Part shown: one piece after another, positions 1-8,674 of the stretch
How positions within the stretch are numbered: the first letter of the stretch is position 1
Layout of the letters: the number at the start of each line of letters is the position of its first letter
Virus record (IMG/VR): IMGVR_UViG_3300010037_000005
Span: 1-22,938 of that record
Reading direction: 5' to 3' (one strand)
Length of the DNA: 22,938 nucleotides
Origin: a virus
Notes under the pieces: generated by a model
Databases searched by the model: none
What the model was told of the DNA's origin: nothing
What the model saw: the letters and a program-made list of their open reading frames with translations, nothing else
Made by a program: the position numbers and the translations under genes

Positions 1-1
1 A

Positions 2-112
2 GTAACCACCTTCTTGTACCCAACCTCTTACTACACTACAAAGCTTATCACCTTTATAGAAGTAACATTTTTCACAAGTGGTACCCTCATTAGCATATAC
101 GTTAGCCTGGCA
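2..112 (-). other. Open -1 reading frame with CxxC motif; likely true continuation of the QueC-like ORF or of the next gene
   Basis: The 518-residue ORF ends at a TAG at 33-31. The -1 frame has a TGA at 115-113 and is then open for 37 codons to the window edge. It reads like real protein: it contains TTCEKCYFYKGDKLC, a CxxC plus a third Cys, then GWVQEGGY. No ATG, GTG or TTG start lies between the TGA and this motif, so it cannot easily begin a separate gene here. If a -1 shift occurred around 105-112, for example one G missing from the GG at 107-106 on the minus strand, the preceding residues YVDA would run straight into it. This would give one protein ending in a Cys-rich module. Sequencing error, natural mutation or programmed frameshifting are all possible. 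Confidence 0.45.
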
Positions 113-1587
113 TCAACATAACAGGCACCTTCGTAGCTAGTCTCTTGACCATAAACACCATGTTGTTGTACTTGAAGTTGTACAGCAGCAATTGTTTGTT
201 GCCAGTAAATATTGTCTCCCATTTTCTTAATGGGCTCGGTATTGTCGGATGGCGTTTCAGTTTGTGCAGCTTGCTCTTGCTTCTCCTTCTCTTCTCGCTC
301 TTCCTTTTCCTTTATCCTACGTGGTAGAAAATTCTCTTCACTGATAGCTTTACTAGTAAGTTTAGTTTCAAGTTCTCTAACAAAGGATATGCAAGTACTA
401 AAGTCATCTTGTTGGTCATCTGTTAGACTAGACCACCAACCATTAAAAGCCTTCCAGGCATATCTACTTTCTTTCCATACACGATCTACTGTTAGTTGAA
501 GCTGCTCAGGGATAATATGTATGTCTGGATTAAAGTTTTGAAATCTAGGATCTACTCCATGTGGTATAGCTGCTAGACGTAGTAAACAAGATTGACAGGC
601 TCCACAGAAGATATGAGTGGTACCGTAGAAATGTGTTTGTTCACAAGATTGAGTTGAAGCGTAGAGATAAGGTAACTTATCAACTGTTGCTTTAATTACT
701 TGCTCAGTAGTATGCATCCGTGACTTCTCTAACTGAGGAGCATATAAAGGAATACCGGTAAGCTCACGAAACCCATCAATCAATTCTGCATTACAATCGT
801 GTTCAGTATCATCTCTTTGTATGCCTAATAGTAGTGGTTGATCAGGACACAGAATAGACCCATGTACTCCTAAGAATAGATTGTTGAATGACTTACTCCA
901 CATTCGTAAATGCTTAAAGATCTTGAATGCGTGATTGCCATAAGTAAGGTTTATTGAAGTATCGTAAGCCTTATCAAATATTTCACATAATGCCTTTACG
1001 GATTGCTTTTCATTCCAGATACCCTGTGCAAATGAAGATTGTCCATAAGCAATAGTTAGGGCATCACATTGACCTTGATATTGACAAAGTAAAGCAGTTG
1101 AATCAATACCTCCGGATAAGAGAACAACAGGTCGACCTTGTATTTCATTACGAGGATTGATAAAGTCGTTTTCAAATACAATCTTTACCCCTGCGTATAT
1201 TGTTAGCAATTCATCTAAGTGTTTAGGAGTAGGATGCTCAGTATTACCTATTACTGATCTAGTGGTCTCTGAAGCAAAACGAGCAACAAGTAATCCTTCT
1301 AATAAGCCTAAACGTACGTCATCTAAAGTAGATGGATTAGGTACATGTAAGATTAACTGAGCAATACGACTATTATTATGATCAAACAATTCTATATCTA
1401 ATTTGTTAAGATTAGTATAAGACGATTTATTCGTCTTAGCCGTAACCTTTAACTGGCCATCAGTGCTAGGTACGTATACGTGTCTGTGAGTTAAAGTACT
1501 AGTTTTCTGTAACCAAGACGTTTCATCTACTACACTCTTCTCAAGATAGAAAGAGTCATTGAACATATGGTTATGAATAGTAAGCAT
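31..1587 (-). CDS. queC: QueC-like 7-cyano-7-deazaguanine synthase with large N- and C-terminal extensions
   Basis: QueC enzymes convert 7-carboxy-7-deazaguanine to preQ0 using ATP and ammonia. The middle of this protein (about residues 153-348) carries the family signature: PP-loop SGGIDS at 158-163, a downstream AYGQ, a GIQRDD segment near 255-260, and zinc ligands C315, C328, C331 and C334 in the CGACQSCLLR context, followed by GVDP. Typical QueC is about 220-230 residues; this ORF has 518. The first 150 residues are an unrecognised domain and lack the Cys2 expected of a class-II amidotransferase fusion. After the QueC part come a Lys/Glu-rich linker (about 425-440) and a tail of unknown type. 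The start is ATG at 1587 with a strong AAAGGAG 7 bases upstream, and the gene follows the 135-residue gene by 12 bases. The last ~25 residues may be wrong because of a frameshift (see 2-112). It sits in the head-gene region, far from dpdA. QueC assignment is good; the flanking domains are unassigned. Confidence 0.8.
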   Translation of the reverse strand: MLTIHNHMFNDSFYLEKSVVDETSWLQKTSTLTHRHVYVPSTDGQLKVTAKTNKSSYTNLNKLDIELFDHNNSRIAQLILHVPNPSTLDDVRLGLLEGLLVARFASETTRSVIGNTEHPTPKHLDELLTIYAGVKIVFENDFINPRNEIQGRPVVLLSGGIDSTALLCQYQGQCDALTIAYGQSSFAQGIWNEKQSVKALCEIFDKAYDTSINLTYGNHAFKIFKHLRMWSKSFNNLFLGVHGSILCPDQPLLLGIQRDDTEHDCNAELIDGFRELTGIPLYAPQLEKSRMHTTEQVIKATVDKLPYLYASTQSCEQTHFYGTTHIFCGACQSCLLRLAAIPHGVDPRFQNFNPDIHIIPEQLQLTVDRVWKESRYAWKAFNGWWSSLTDDQQDDFSTCISFVRELETKLTSKAISEENFLPRRIKEKEEREEKEKQEQAAQTETPSDNTEPIKKMGDNIYWQQTIAAVQLQVQQHGVYGQETSYEGACYVDARLTYMLMRVPLVKNVTSIKVISFVV

Positions 1588-1599
1588 TAAACATCTCCT

Positions 1600-2007
1600 T
1601 TATACACGAACACCCGGCATAGTTTTAGTATAGTCAATTAAGTAATATCCCTTAGTTTTAAGATACTGATCTAACTGTCCAGGTGCTATTTTAGTTAGAG
1701 GTACTCGTACGATTATATACCGACCGGCAGTTTCAGTATTTTCATCTAGAACTTCAGCATCTTCAGTTGGTTGTAAAAAGGTACTTACAGAAACACCGTC
1801 AGCCTTTAGAGTATCTAACTCTTTTATAAAGTTTTCATCCCTGTCTGGAGTAATCATCATGCGACTTTTAGTCCATTGCCACTGACCGACTCGCTGTCCA
1901 AGTAAGTTAACAATAATACCCTTACGGGTAATATTCATAATTTTAGCAATTTTACTGAAGGCGCTACTAAGCTGTTCTAATGTTGGGACTGTTTTTAGTT
2001 CAGCCAT
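1600..2007 (-). CDS. Hypothetical protein in head-gene cassette
   Basis: A 135-residue protein that I do not recognise. It lies between the MuF-metallopeptidase gene (14 bases upstream) and the QueC-like gene (12 bases downstream), so it is probably co-transcribed with the head genes. The N-terminal half is mixed helical and basic (around ITRKGIIVNLLGQRVGQ). The C-terminal half has a short beta-rich stretch (YIIVRVPL) followed by an amphipathic segment and YYLIDY. No signal peptide, membrane segment or Cys cluster is visible. The start is ATG at 2007 with only a weak AAGGAT-type ribosome binding site about 14-19 bases upstream. By position it could be a small head-completion or scaffold-type protein, but nothing in the sequence proves that. 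Confidence 0.7.
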   Translation of the reverse strand: MAELKTVPTLEQLSSAFSKIAKIMNITRKGIIVNLLGQRVGQWQWTKSRMMITPDRDENFIKELDTLKADGVSVSTFLQPTEDAEVLDENTETAGRYIIVRVPLTKIAPGQLDQYLKTKGYYLIDYTKTMPGVRV

Positions 2008-2021
2008 ATGTATATCCGTTA

Positions 2022-4910
2022 TTATCCTTTTATTAATCGATCTATTTCTTCAGGAGTAATATCTAAACCATTTTCACCGAAGATATCAGTTACTGTGTCT
2101 AGATCATCCTTTAGTAAAGTACGTAAGATATCAGTCATCTTACCATTATATTTCCAGTGAGCTACATGCGGGGTACTAATGTAAGTCGAAAACCATTTCT
2201 TAAAGAAAGCTGCCGGACTTGCTAAACTCTCAGTACTTAATATCGGTGCATTCACTAACCGCTTGAATACATAAGGTATTTCATCATTATCCTCATACAT
2301 TTTCATCCATCCCTTGATACTGAACTTCTGAGTACCAGCATCAATACTTTGGATATACTCAGATAGTAGACCTGCGGCATCTGCTGTAGCCTCGTCAGCA
2401 TCACTATCGACATCTTCCATAATATCTTCCATATCTGCTAAGACTGTTCGTAAAGAGTCTAGAACTGATTCTTCATATACTTTACGAACCTTCGGCTGTA
2501 TCTTCCTGTTTCTAGCATATACAGATGCTCCAACAGCATCAGTCATTTCGGCTATTCGATTTTCTGGTACAGCATGCTGCCATTGACTATAGTTAATATA
2601 TAAAGTATTATCTTCAAAAAGAGAGACAGCATATTTGTTCTTAGTCAAGCGACCCATTTGTTCAGAGTCAATAATAACAATATCAGCATTCTCAATAAAC
2701 TCATGGCGAAAGAAATGTGGATTATGCTTAACAGTTTCTTTCATAGCAATTGCTATTTCAGCTTTAGTAACCGCAGATGTATTGATTGTTATTCGTTCTA
2801 GTAGTTTACTAAAAGTGCTGTTGGGTAAGAATACATTATCATAGTTAAAGTCCAATAAGGCATTTCTCATCTCAGGTGCTACTTGACTAGGAATATCTAA
2901 ATATTTCTTTCCTGTTTTAGCCGAGATAAATAATTCAGGAAATAACTTACCCATTTGCTGCGTAATTTCTGGATTATAAATCATAGCCGCTTTTGGATTA
3001 AGAACTATTTGTGAAAACAACTCTGCCCAGTATTCATTAACATCATGTAACGAATAACTACTAAATAACTGGCCTCCTTCTTCTAGCATAATACCAGTAG
3101 ATTCTAATAAATCACTAAGTTGCTTTAGAATACCCCGATGCCCCAGACCCCCCTTCACACCACCTCCCCCTATTTGCATATTCCAAAGATCATGAAACAT
3201 GGTAGTTGGCTTCTCAATGATCCAATTTTTAATAATATCTATACCTACATCAGTCTTATACTGTGCAATAAATTGGGCTCGGAAATCAGGATCGTCTATA
3301 GCCTGTAAAAGTTTAGTACCAACTCTATGGACTAATGAGTCATAATGTGAATTTAATAGAGTTGATAACTTTTCAGTTGCTTCTTTTGTTACGGTATTTT
3401 CAGCCCAACCACCAGCTATGCGAAAATCTAAAGCGCCAAATGAGTGCTGTATGTCGGTGGGGTAGAACCATAGACTATGACCTAACTCATGAACTAGAGT
3501 TTTCATACTAGCTTTAAGAATATCAGCAGGAATCTCAGACCTAGGTATATAAGGATCTATACTACCTTCACTGGGTAGTTCTCCTAGTTTGTATTTATCG
3601 TAGACTTTAGCATCAACTTTAATATATACGACAATATCATTTGCATGCATAACACGCTTGCCTGCTACTTCCGCTGGTGTTAAATGAGTAATGCCTCCAT
3701 AAGACTGCCAGCCTCCTTCTGACCTTTGGATATCAAAACTAACACCCCTCCTTCCAAATCCTGGGCCAAGCACACCCTCATCGTCAGTTATAGCAAAGTC
3801 ATCCAGGTGTTGCCATAAATCTTTACGTCTAATAGTAGGTTCTTCTGCCATCCAATCTAAGATCCATTTGGGTGTCTGTCCTTCTCCTGACCCGATCCAG
3901 TTCTTTGAGGCAAACATACCCTTGAATTCATCAGGAGTCATGTTAGGATCAATCTTCCAATGATCCGTATCCGCAAGTGTTTCTGCCGTAAAGATAGGAG
4001 ATGCAGATCTAGCTCGTGGAACAACACGATTACTTTGAACAGGTGATAGATGGCACTTACAATTACCACCACAATCAAGCATTACCGATCCGGGCATAGT
4101 ATTTGTATCAATCAACATATTAGGATCATATACACCCGGTGTACCGTCTACGCCTGGAGCTATTGCTAAATTTAGACAATCATAACTATGACTAACTCCG
4201 TCAAGTAAAACCCATTGTACTAAAGCTTTCTGAGCTTCTAAACCCATTGAATGTAAAGCAACATTAAGCATTCCTACTTCACTAGTAAAAGTATCATAAC
4301 CAATTGAAGTAGCAATGTTTGAATAAGCACGTAGTATGCTATTAAATCTAGTCAGAGTATTATTTATAGCTTCAAAGCCATCGAAGGGTTTATTGTCATC
4401 TAACTCACGTTGTACTTTATCTCGATAGGTACTAACAAAACGACTATCGAAGGTATCTAGATACTGATCACGGATCTTATTTTGCTGCTCATCGTTTAAT
4501 CCGCGTAGTGCAAAGGTATCTCTAAAGTAACTATCTCCAGCTGCGATACCTTGACCAATAGTATTTGACATCACTGCTCGAGCTGTCGTGAAATACTCAT
4601 CAAAAGGACTAGGGCGTTCTCCGGCATCTTTTCGTATATATAGACTAGCTAACTTTCTTTTGTATTTTTCCCAAGCAGGTAATAACTTTTTATAAGTACT
4701 CTTTCTAATACGTTGAAGAGTTAGATAGTGAGTATGTTCCCTTTCAGGCACATACATGAGATTAGCTATAATCTCGGGATCGTCTGGTTCTGCTGGATCA
4801 TCTAATAAAGTAGCAGGGATTGATTTATCCTCTACAGGTTCATTTGCAAGACGTAAATGCTGTTCAAGTAAACCTAGGCGATTTTGACCTTGGGGTTCAA
4901 ATTGTAACAT
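2022..4910 (-). CDS. MuF-like minor head protein fused to an HExxH zinc metallopeptidase domain
   Basis: Phage Mu F-type proteins are minor head components encoded just after the portal, as here (TAATG overlap with the portal stop). Residues about 60-295 resemble the MuF domain: helices followed by WVLLDG...C245 and a C280/C284/C286 cluster ending in CHLSPV, matching the family's Trp-Asp-Cys pattern. MuF proteins often carry C-terminal effector domains. Here a second domain (about 310-650) has HELGH at 474-478 and a downstream NEYWAELFSQ (625-634), which together look like a gluzincin zinc site with Glu626 or Glu630 as third ligand, in the style of anthrax-lethal-factor-like domains. The remaining roughly 310 residues are unassigned, with an acidic patch around 850-870. 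The whole protein is 962 residues. Whether the peptidase acts on capsid proteins during assembly or is delivered into the host cannot be told. MuF call good; peptidase call strong on motif; fold inferred. Confidence 0.75.
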   Translation of the reverse strand: MLQFEPQGQNRLGLLEQHLRLANEPVEDKSIPATLLDDPAEPDDPEIIANLMYVPEREHTHYLTLQRIRKSTYKKLLPAWEKYKRKLASLYIRKDAGERPSPFDEYFTTARAVMSNTIGQGIAAGDSYFRDTFALRGLNDEQQNKIRDQYLDTFDSRFVSTYRDKVQRELDDNKPFDGFEAINNTLTRFNSILRAYSNIATSIGYDTFTSEVGMLNVALHSMGLEAQKALVQWVLLDGVSHSYDCLNLAIAPGVDGTPGVYDPNMLIDTNTMPGSVMLDCGGNCKCHLSPVQSNRVVPRARSASPIFTAETLADTDHWKIDPNMTPDEFKGMFASKNWIGSGEGQTPKWILDWMAEEPTIRRKDLWQHLDDFAITDDEGVLGPGFGRRGVSFDIQRSEGGWQSYGGITHLTPAEVAGKRVMHANDIVVYIKVDAKVYDKYKLGELPSEGSIDPYIPRSEIPADILKASMKTLVHELGHSLWFYPTDIQHSFGALDFRIAGGWAENTVTKEATEKLSTLLNSHYDSLVHRVGTKLLQAIDDPDFRAQFIAQYKTDVGIDIIKNWIIEKPTTMFHDLWNMQIGGGGVKGGLGHRGILKQLSDLLESTGIMLEEGGQLFSSYSLHDVNEYWAELFSQIVLNPKAAMIYNPEITQQMGKLFPELFISAKTGKKYLDIPSQVAPEMRNALLDFNYDNVFLPNSTFSKLLERITINTSAVTKAEIAIAMKETVKHNPHFFRHEFIENADIVIIDSEQMGRLTKNKYAVSLFEDNTLYINYSQWQHAVPENRIAEMTDAVGASVYARNRKIQPKVRKVYEESVLDSLRTVLADMEDIMEDVDSDADEATADAAGLLSEYIQSIDAGTQKFSIKGWMKMYEDNDEIPYVFKRLVNAPILSTESLASPAAFFKKWFSTYISTPHVAHWKYNGKMTDILRTLLKDDLDTVTDIFGENGLDITPEEIDRLIKG

Positions 4911-6505
4911 TAGTCTTCCAACATAGCGGTAACTTGATCATCCGTGATCTTAAACTCTTCACTTAACTGTTGTATTTTTCTACGATAAGCACTAGTACCC
5001 GGCATTCGATATTTATCTCGTTTTGTTTTAGCAGATTGTAAAGCATCTGTTAAATTCTCACCATCTAACATAGACTCTTGCTCATCGTCTTCTTCTTTCT
5101 CTTCTTTGGGTTTCTTACCTTCTTCTTCTTTACGTTTTCTTTCAGCAGCAGCTTGTGCAGAAGGAGGAGGCACAACCACACCGTCACTTTCACCACCGTC
5201 AGCTCCAACGGCAGGATTACGATAGATTGGTAATCCCTCATCGTCAATGGGTACAACTTCGTTACCTAAGATAACTGTACGGACATCACCACCTTTAATA
5301 GGTCGCTGACCTAAAGCAGCTCGTACTTCATTACGGGAGTAAATACCTCCACGTTGTAGAGATAACAAACTACCCGTAATAGTCTCAAGACTATCTAATG
5401 GAGCATGTACGTATGTAAAAGACAATTCACTATTAAACTCACTTACAACCTTACGAGTGAATGCCTGAGCAATCATGTTAGTTAAAGGTACAATCAATCT
5501 ATTCTGTGATTCGTTTTCTGAACCGTGAGGTGTACCTCTACCTGAATCAGTAATACCTTCTTCGGATGCTGTCCGTCCAAAGTTACGAGCTACGATACGT
5601 TCAATGATAGGTATTAATTCTGCAACCTGCATCTCTCTGAAAGGTCTAGTGAATTGAATCCAAGCTGCCTTATCTACGTTGTCTACCACTCTTAACTTTG
5701 ATTGAGATTCTGGTCCTCTTGCTGCCTGGAAGCTTTCCTTTGCCCGATTCAAAGCTACTTCACCAATGTTTCCTAAGTGTAATAAACCTGGAGGAATTTC
5801 ATCGTTCATGAAGTTCCAAGCAATGTTTTTTACAGTTAACATTAGTAGAGAGATCTCATTGATAATCGTCTCAATGATAGGTAGGGGCATATGAGCATAA
5901 CTGACGGGGGTGTATAACCTGTAGATTAAATCTTGCTTACTATAGTAGTCATGAATTTGAGTACTACCATATTTCATTTCTACATAAGCAGCAATACCAG
6001 TACCTTCACGATTACGTAGGGGTTGGAATAAAGCAGCATCTCGAGCTACTAATTCAACTAAACCATTACCGGTAACAGGACGTACTTTTTCAATTACACC
6101 CTTACCGACTACCAGTAGGTCGTTAACGAACTTAGAAATTAGTATCGTTAAGTCTTCATCGTCAAGATTTACATTTCTAAGAAAGTACTCAACTCGATCA
6201 ATATCTGCATCAGAATGGTATAACTGATCTCGATAAGCAATAGTCCAAGGTGTACCCGATACTTCACGAACTATACTATCTACGGCAGGGCGCACTGAAG
6301 AAGAAGTTTCATACAAATACCGCAAAGTATTATAGCCAATGCGTCCCAGAGATGCTGGGAAAGGAAACATAACTGAGTATTCATTAAACTCAGATACTCG
6401 ATTGCGCCCATAAATCTTACGTATGGTACTAGCGTTCTCATCTAATTGTTGCTTTGTCGGACCTGCTTTCGAAATAAGATTACCTTGAGGATCATAAATT
6501 GGCAC
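4910..6505 (-). CDS. Phage portal protein
   Basis: Portal proteins form the dodecameric ring at one capsid vertex through which DNA enters and leaves. This 531-residue protein fits by size, by position directly after TerL, and by sequence: an alpha/beta body with VVGKGVIEKVRP (132-143), a long helical region with LRVVDNVDKAAWIQFTRP (about 271-288), and NEVRAALGQRPIKGGD (392-407), a motif commonly seen near the end of HK97/SPP1-type portals. The C-terminal tail (about 454-480) is a Lys/Glu-rich, probably disordered segment, then a short helical end. The start is GTG at 6505 behind a GGGGGT stretch. The stop codon overlaps the MuF start (TAATG), implying translational coupling. There are 19 bases between it and the terL stop. 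Confidence 0.85.
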   Translation of the reverse strand: MPIYDPQGNLISKAGPTKQQLDENASTIRKIYGRNRVSEFNEYSVMFPFPASLGRIGYNTLRYLYETSSSVRPAVDSIVREVSGTPWTIAYRDQLYHSDADIDRVEYFLRNVNLDDEDLTILISKFVNDLLVVGKGVIEKVRPVTGNGLVELVARDAALFQPLRNREGTGIAAYVEMKYGSTQIHDYYSKQDLIYRLYTPVSYAHMPLPIIETIINEISLLMLTVKNIAWNFMNDEIPPGLLHLGNIGEVALNRAKESFQAARGPESQSKLRVVDNVDKAAWIQFTRPFREMQVAELIPIIERIVARNFGRTASEEGITDSGRGTPHGSENESQNRLIVPLTNMIAQAFTRKVVSEFNSELSFTYVHAPLDSLETITGSLLSLQRGGIYSRNEVRAALGQRPIKGGDVRTVILGNEVVPIDDEGLPIYRNPAVGADGGESDGVVVPPPSAQAAAERKRKEEEGKKPKEEKEEDDEQESMLDGENLTDALQSAKTKRDKYRMPGTSAYRRKIQQLSEEFKITDDQVTAMLED

Positions 6506-6524
6506 CTGTCGTACCCCCTACTTG

Positions 6525-8000
6525 TTAAGCATTGGAGCCCCAACTCCACAAACTAAAATTTCCACCTGCATTTGCTGTTTCTTTAATCTCCCGTAATCCC
6601 TGTAAAGCGAGCCAACAAGCCATTACGGTATCATATGAACCTAATGGGAAATCCATTAACTCTCGTTGCCAGTAACAATAAACACATTGGCAAGTATCAT
6701 CGTGGTCTCCACCTGAGCCTAAAGGAATAATCCACTTACCATTTTCAATCTCTGCTAGTAATCCGGGTACCCCTAATGTAGGATCAAACTTTTGAGAGCT
6801 AGTATGATGTCCTTTAATATCAAAGTCACCTGGACCTAATGTCTTAACTAAGTCAATTAGGTATTGTTGTGCGCCTACGTTCTCAACTTTAATACGTACT
6901 GGCTTTAGTTCTGCAGCTGTGTTAATAATAACTCGACCTATTTCTAGAGGTGAAGCTTCTCTAGAGATCTTAATATCACAAGGTACTCGTTTACCATTAG
7001 GTAGCAATGCAATAGTAAAGACTACAGTAGGTGAACTCTCAGGGCCAGATCGATGTCCTAAATCAACTCCTGTAAACTTTGGAATCTCTTTATTATCGCA
7101 AATGTCTTGATGCTTCAAGTTAAAGTCTTTACAGAGATCAATAGCCCCCGCTGTAATCCAGGCTTCTTCTTCATCTAGAGGAATCAATCTATAGGCGCGG
7201 TTATAATGCTTACGACCAATAAGTTTTAGTTTCTCTTTGAAGTATTCACTAGGAAAACGTTCTGGCCAAGGACTTTCAAAAGTATCAGGAATAGCTATTT
7301 CTTTTGACTTTGGTATAGAGTTATTAGCTCGTAACTCGGAAACGATATCTTTAATATGCCATGGGGTACCTGTTAGATACCAACGCCCTTTAGGACCATC
7401 TAACATGTTCATCCAATTAGAGTAGAAGGATTCTTTAACCTGCTCTCTCATACGTGGATAGTATAAGGTATTACGCATACCTGCGATATCATCAAAGAAT
7501 ATGATATCTGCGCGACCTCCAGTTGCTGCTGTTAAGACGCCAGCTGCTTCAACTGTTGGATCTTTATGATCTACTGTACGATCTACAGTAATTGAAGTTC
7601 GTGACCAACTACCAATGCTAGATTTCTTTATATTGGGAAAGACTTGTTTATACTTTGCATTCTTTAATACGGTTGCTGAAATACGAGATAGGATCTTTGT
7701 ACCTAAGTCTTCAGACTCAGTCGCAATCTTAATACGAACATTTGGATTGTTACCTATCTCCCAGAGTGTACGACCGATAGCAACATTCTCAGTCTTACCC
7801 GAATCACGAAAGCTTAATAGTTCACCATACTGATGAGTATCGATAAACTTATGCCAAGACTTATGCATCGGTGCATTTTTATAGTCAAAGATATACTGTA
7901 CCATAATGTTAGAGTCTGCTCTACAGAGCTCTAACACTTGATTCTGTAACTGATCGTTACTAACTTCTGTCTGCTTTTTCCTAATAGGTTCTGCTAACAT
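6525..8000 (-). CDS. terL: Terminase large subunit (packaging ATPase/nuclease)
   Basis: The large terminase pumps DNA into the prohead and cuts the concatemer. The 491-residue protein has an N-terminal ATPase domain with a Walker A-like FRDSGKT (64-70), Walker B IIFFDD (166-171) and the coupling motif LTGTPWH. The C-terminal RNase H-like nuclease domain begins at FTGVDLGHRSG, with VRIKVENVG and a late GGDHDDT supplying further acidic residues. There is no inserted intein or homing gene. The start is ATG at 8000, 2 bases after the terS stop, so translation is probably coupled. It is followed by the portal, the usual packaging gene order. Confidence 0.92.
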   Translation of the reverse strand: MLAEPIRKKQTEVSNDQLQNQVLELCRADSNIMVQYIFDYKNAPMHKSWHKFIDTHQYGELLSFRDSGKTENVAIGRTLWEIGNNPNVRIKIATESEDLGTKILSRISATVLKNAKYKQVFPNIKKSSIGSWSRTSITVDRTVDHKDPTVEAAGVLTAATGGRADIIFFDDIAGMRNTLYYPRMREQVKESFYSNWMNMLDGPKGRWYLTGTPWHIKDIVSELRANNSIPKSKEIAIPDTFESPWPERFPSEYFKEKLKLIGRKHYNRAYRLIPLDEEEAWITAGAIDLCKDFNLKHQDICDNKEIPKFTGVDLGHRSGPESSPTVVFTIALLPNGKRVPCDIKISREASPLEIGRVIINTAAELKPVRIKVENVGAQQYLIDLVKTLGPGDFDIKGHHTSSQKFDPTLGVPGLLAEIENGKWIIPLGSGGDHDDTCQCVYCYWQRELMDFPLGSYDTVMACWLALQGLREIKETANAGGNFSLWSWGSNA

Positions 8001-8002
8001 GT

Positions 8003-8545
8003 TTAATGCACTATCTCACTAGTAGTGTTTTTAGGAGATACTTCCTCTTCTATGTCTGTTGGAGGAATACCTTCGTTGTCAGTTAGTAGACGACGCATTT
8101 GTCCTAGTCGCTGTACTTCTTCAGGACTATCAATACTGTTAGCTGGTAGTGGAGCACTACTAATTTCCGTAGCGCGTCCGGTGATAAGACGCTTCTGTTT
8201 CATGATAAAATCTAGACCAGAGATAACATCTTTGAATGTAGTTGGCCTAATGTTATGCTTTAACATAGCTTCGCCGATCTGTAGTTCTAGAAACTCTAGT
8301 AACTTTAGATCAGAAACCATATCTTGTAGTACTTCATCCTCCCGAGCTCTCTGTAATGTGCCTAATGAAGCCTGCAATTTAGCTCTTAAATCTCTAAGCT
8401 TAGTATCCCAACTCTCCGTTCTGCGCCAACTCTGTAGAGTTGCCAGAGGAATGCCTGTTTCATGAGCTACCTGTTCCATATCTTTGTAGCGCGCGTACAG
8501 ACGGAAAGCCATATCTCTACGGTTTTGATCTAGGATCTTACTCAT
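8003..8545 (-). CDS. terS: Terminase small subunit (DNA recognition)
   Basis: A 180-residue protein directly upstream of terL. The N-terminus (about residues 8-45) is a helix-turn-helix of the type found in small terminases: RLYARYKDMEQVAHETGIPL followed by ATLQSWRR. A helical middle, suited to oligomerisation, and a polar C-terminal tail follow. Small terminases bind the packaging site on viral DNA and regulate the TerL ATPase. It is the first gene after a stem-loop and a good extended -10 promoter, with an AGGAA ribosome site before the ATG at 8545. Function comes from the HTH plus context. Confidence 0.85.
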   Translation of the reverse strand: MSKILDQNRRDMAFRLYARYKDMEQVAHETGIPLATLQSWRRTESWDTKLRDLRAKLQASLGTLQRAREDEVLQDMVSDLKLLEFLELQIGEAMLKHNIRPTTFKDVISGLDFIMKQKRLITGRATEISSAPLPANSIDSPEEVQRLGQMRRLLTDNEGIPPTDIEEEVSPKNTTSEIVH

Positions 8546-8595
8546 AAATACTTCCTATAGTAGGGGATTAGTGCCGAAATGCTAGCGGTATACTA

Positions 8596-8624
8596 ATGAT
8601 AGCATAAATCAAGCAGGAAAACAA
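8596..8624 (-). promoter_or_regulatory. Sigma-70-type extended -10 promoter for the packaging/head operon
   Basis: On the minus strand TTGTTT (8624-8619) is separated by exactly 17 bases from TATCAT (8601-8596), and the -10 is preceded by TGC, an extended -10 element. Transcription would start near 8589, giving a leader of about 44 bases before the terS ATG. It lies just beyond a 17-bp hairpin that ends the upstream operon, so it is well placed to start the late gene block. Confidence 0.6.
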
Positions 8625-8629
8625 GGGAG

Positions 8630-8669
8630 AGTACTAACCACTGTAGCTGAACCTACAGTGGTTAGTACT
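8630..8669 (-). terminator. 17-bp perfect stem-loop between nuclease and terS genes, probable terminator
   Basis: Arms AGTACTAACCACTGTAG (8630-8646) and CTACAGTGGTTAGTACT (8653-8669) are perfectly complementary around a 6-base loop. The hairpin begins 5 bases past the stop codon of the minus-strand nuclease gene. On the minus strand the stem is followed by CTCCCTTGTTTTCC, which is not a clean T tract, so it is a non-canonical terminator, an mRNA 3'-end stabiliser or a processing site. The promoter immediately downstream supports a transcription boundary. Confidence 0.6.
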
Positions 8670-8674
8670 TATGA

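Noticed and set aside
34-82. G AAA AAT as a programmed -1 frameshift site in the QueC-like ORF
   Set aside because: It is a poor slippery heptamer, no downstream pseudoknot is apparent, and slipping there would drop the first Cys of the CxxC; an upstream indel explains the data better.
220-222. Internal ATG (MGDNIYW) as the start of a separate gene after the QueC part
   Set aside because: No ribosome binding site precedes it and the frame is continuous with the Lys/Glu linker; a separate gene cannot be fully excluded.
1680-1720. Similarity of RVPL in the 135-residue protein to MRVPL near the end of the QueC-like ORF
   Set aside because: Only a few residues match, and the QueC-side residues are probably out-of-frame translation; there is no wider alignment.
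8025-8465. 146-codon open frame on the plus strand opposite the terS gene
   Set aside because: It lies entirely antisense to a well-supported gene, shows no motif, and all other genes run on the minus strand; the same applies to the other plus-strand frames in the window.
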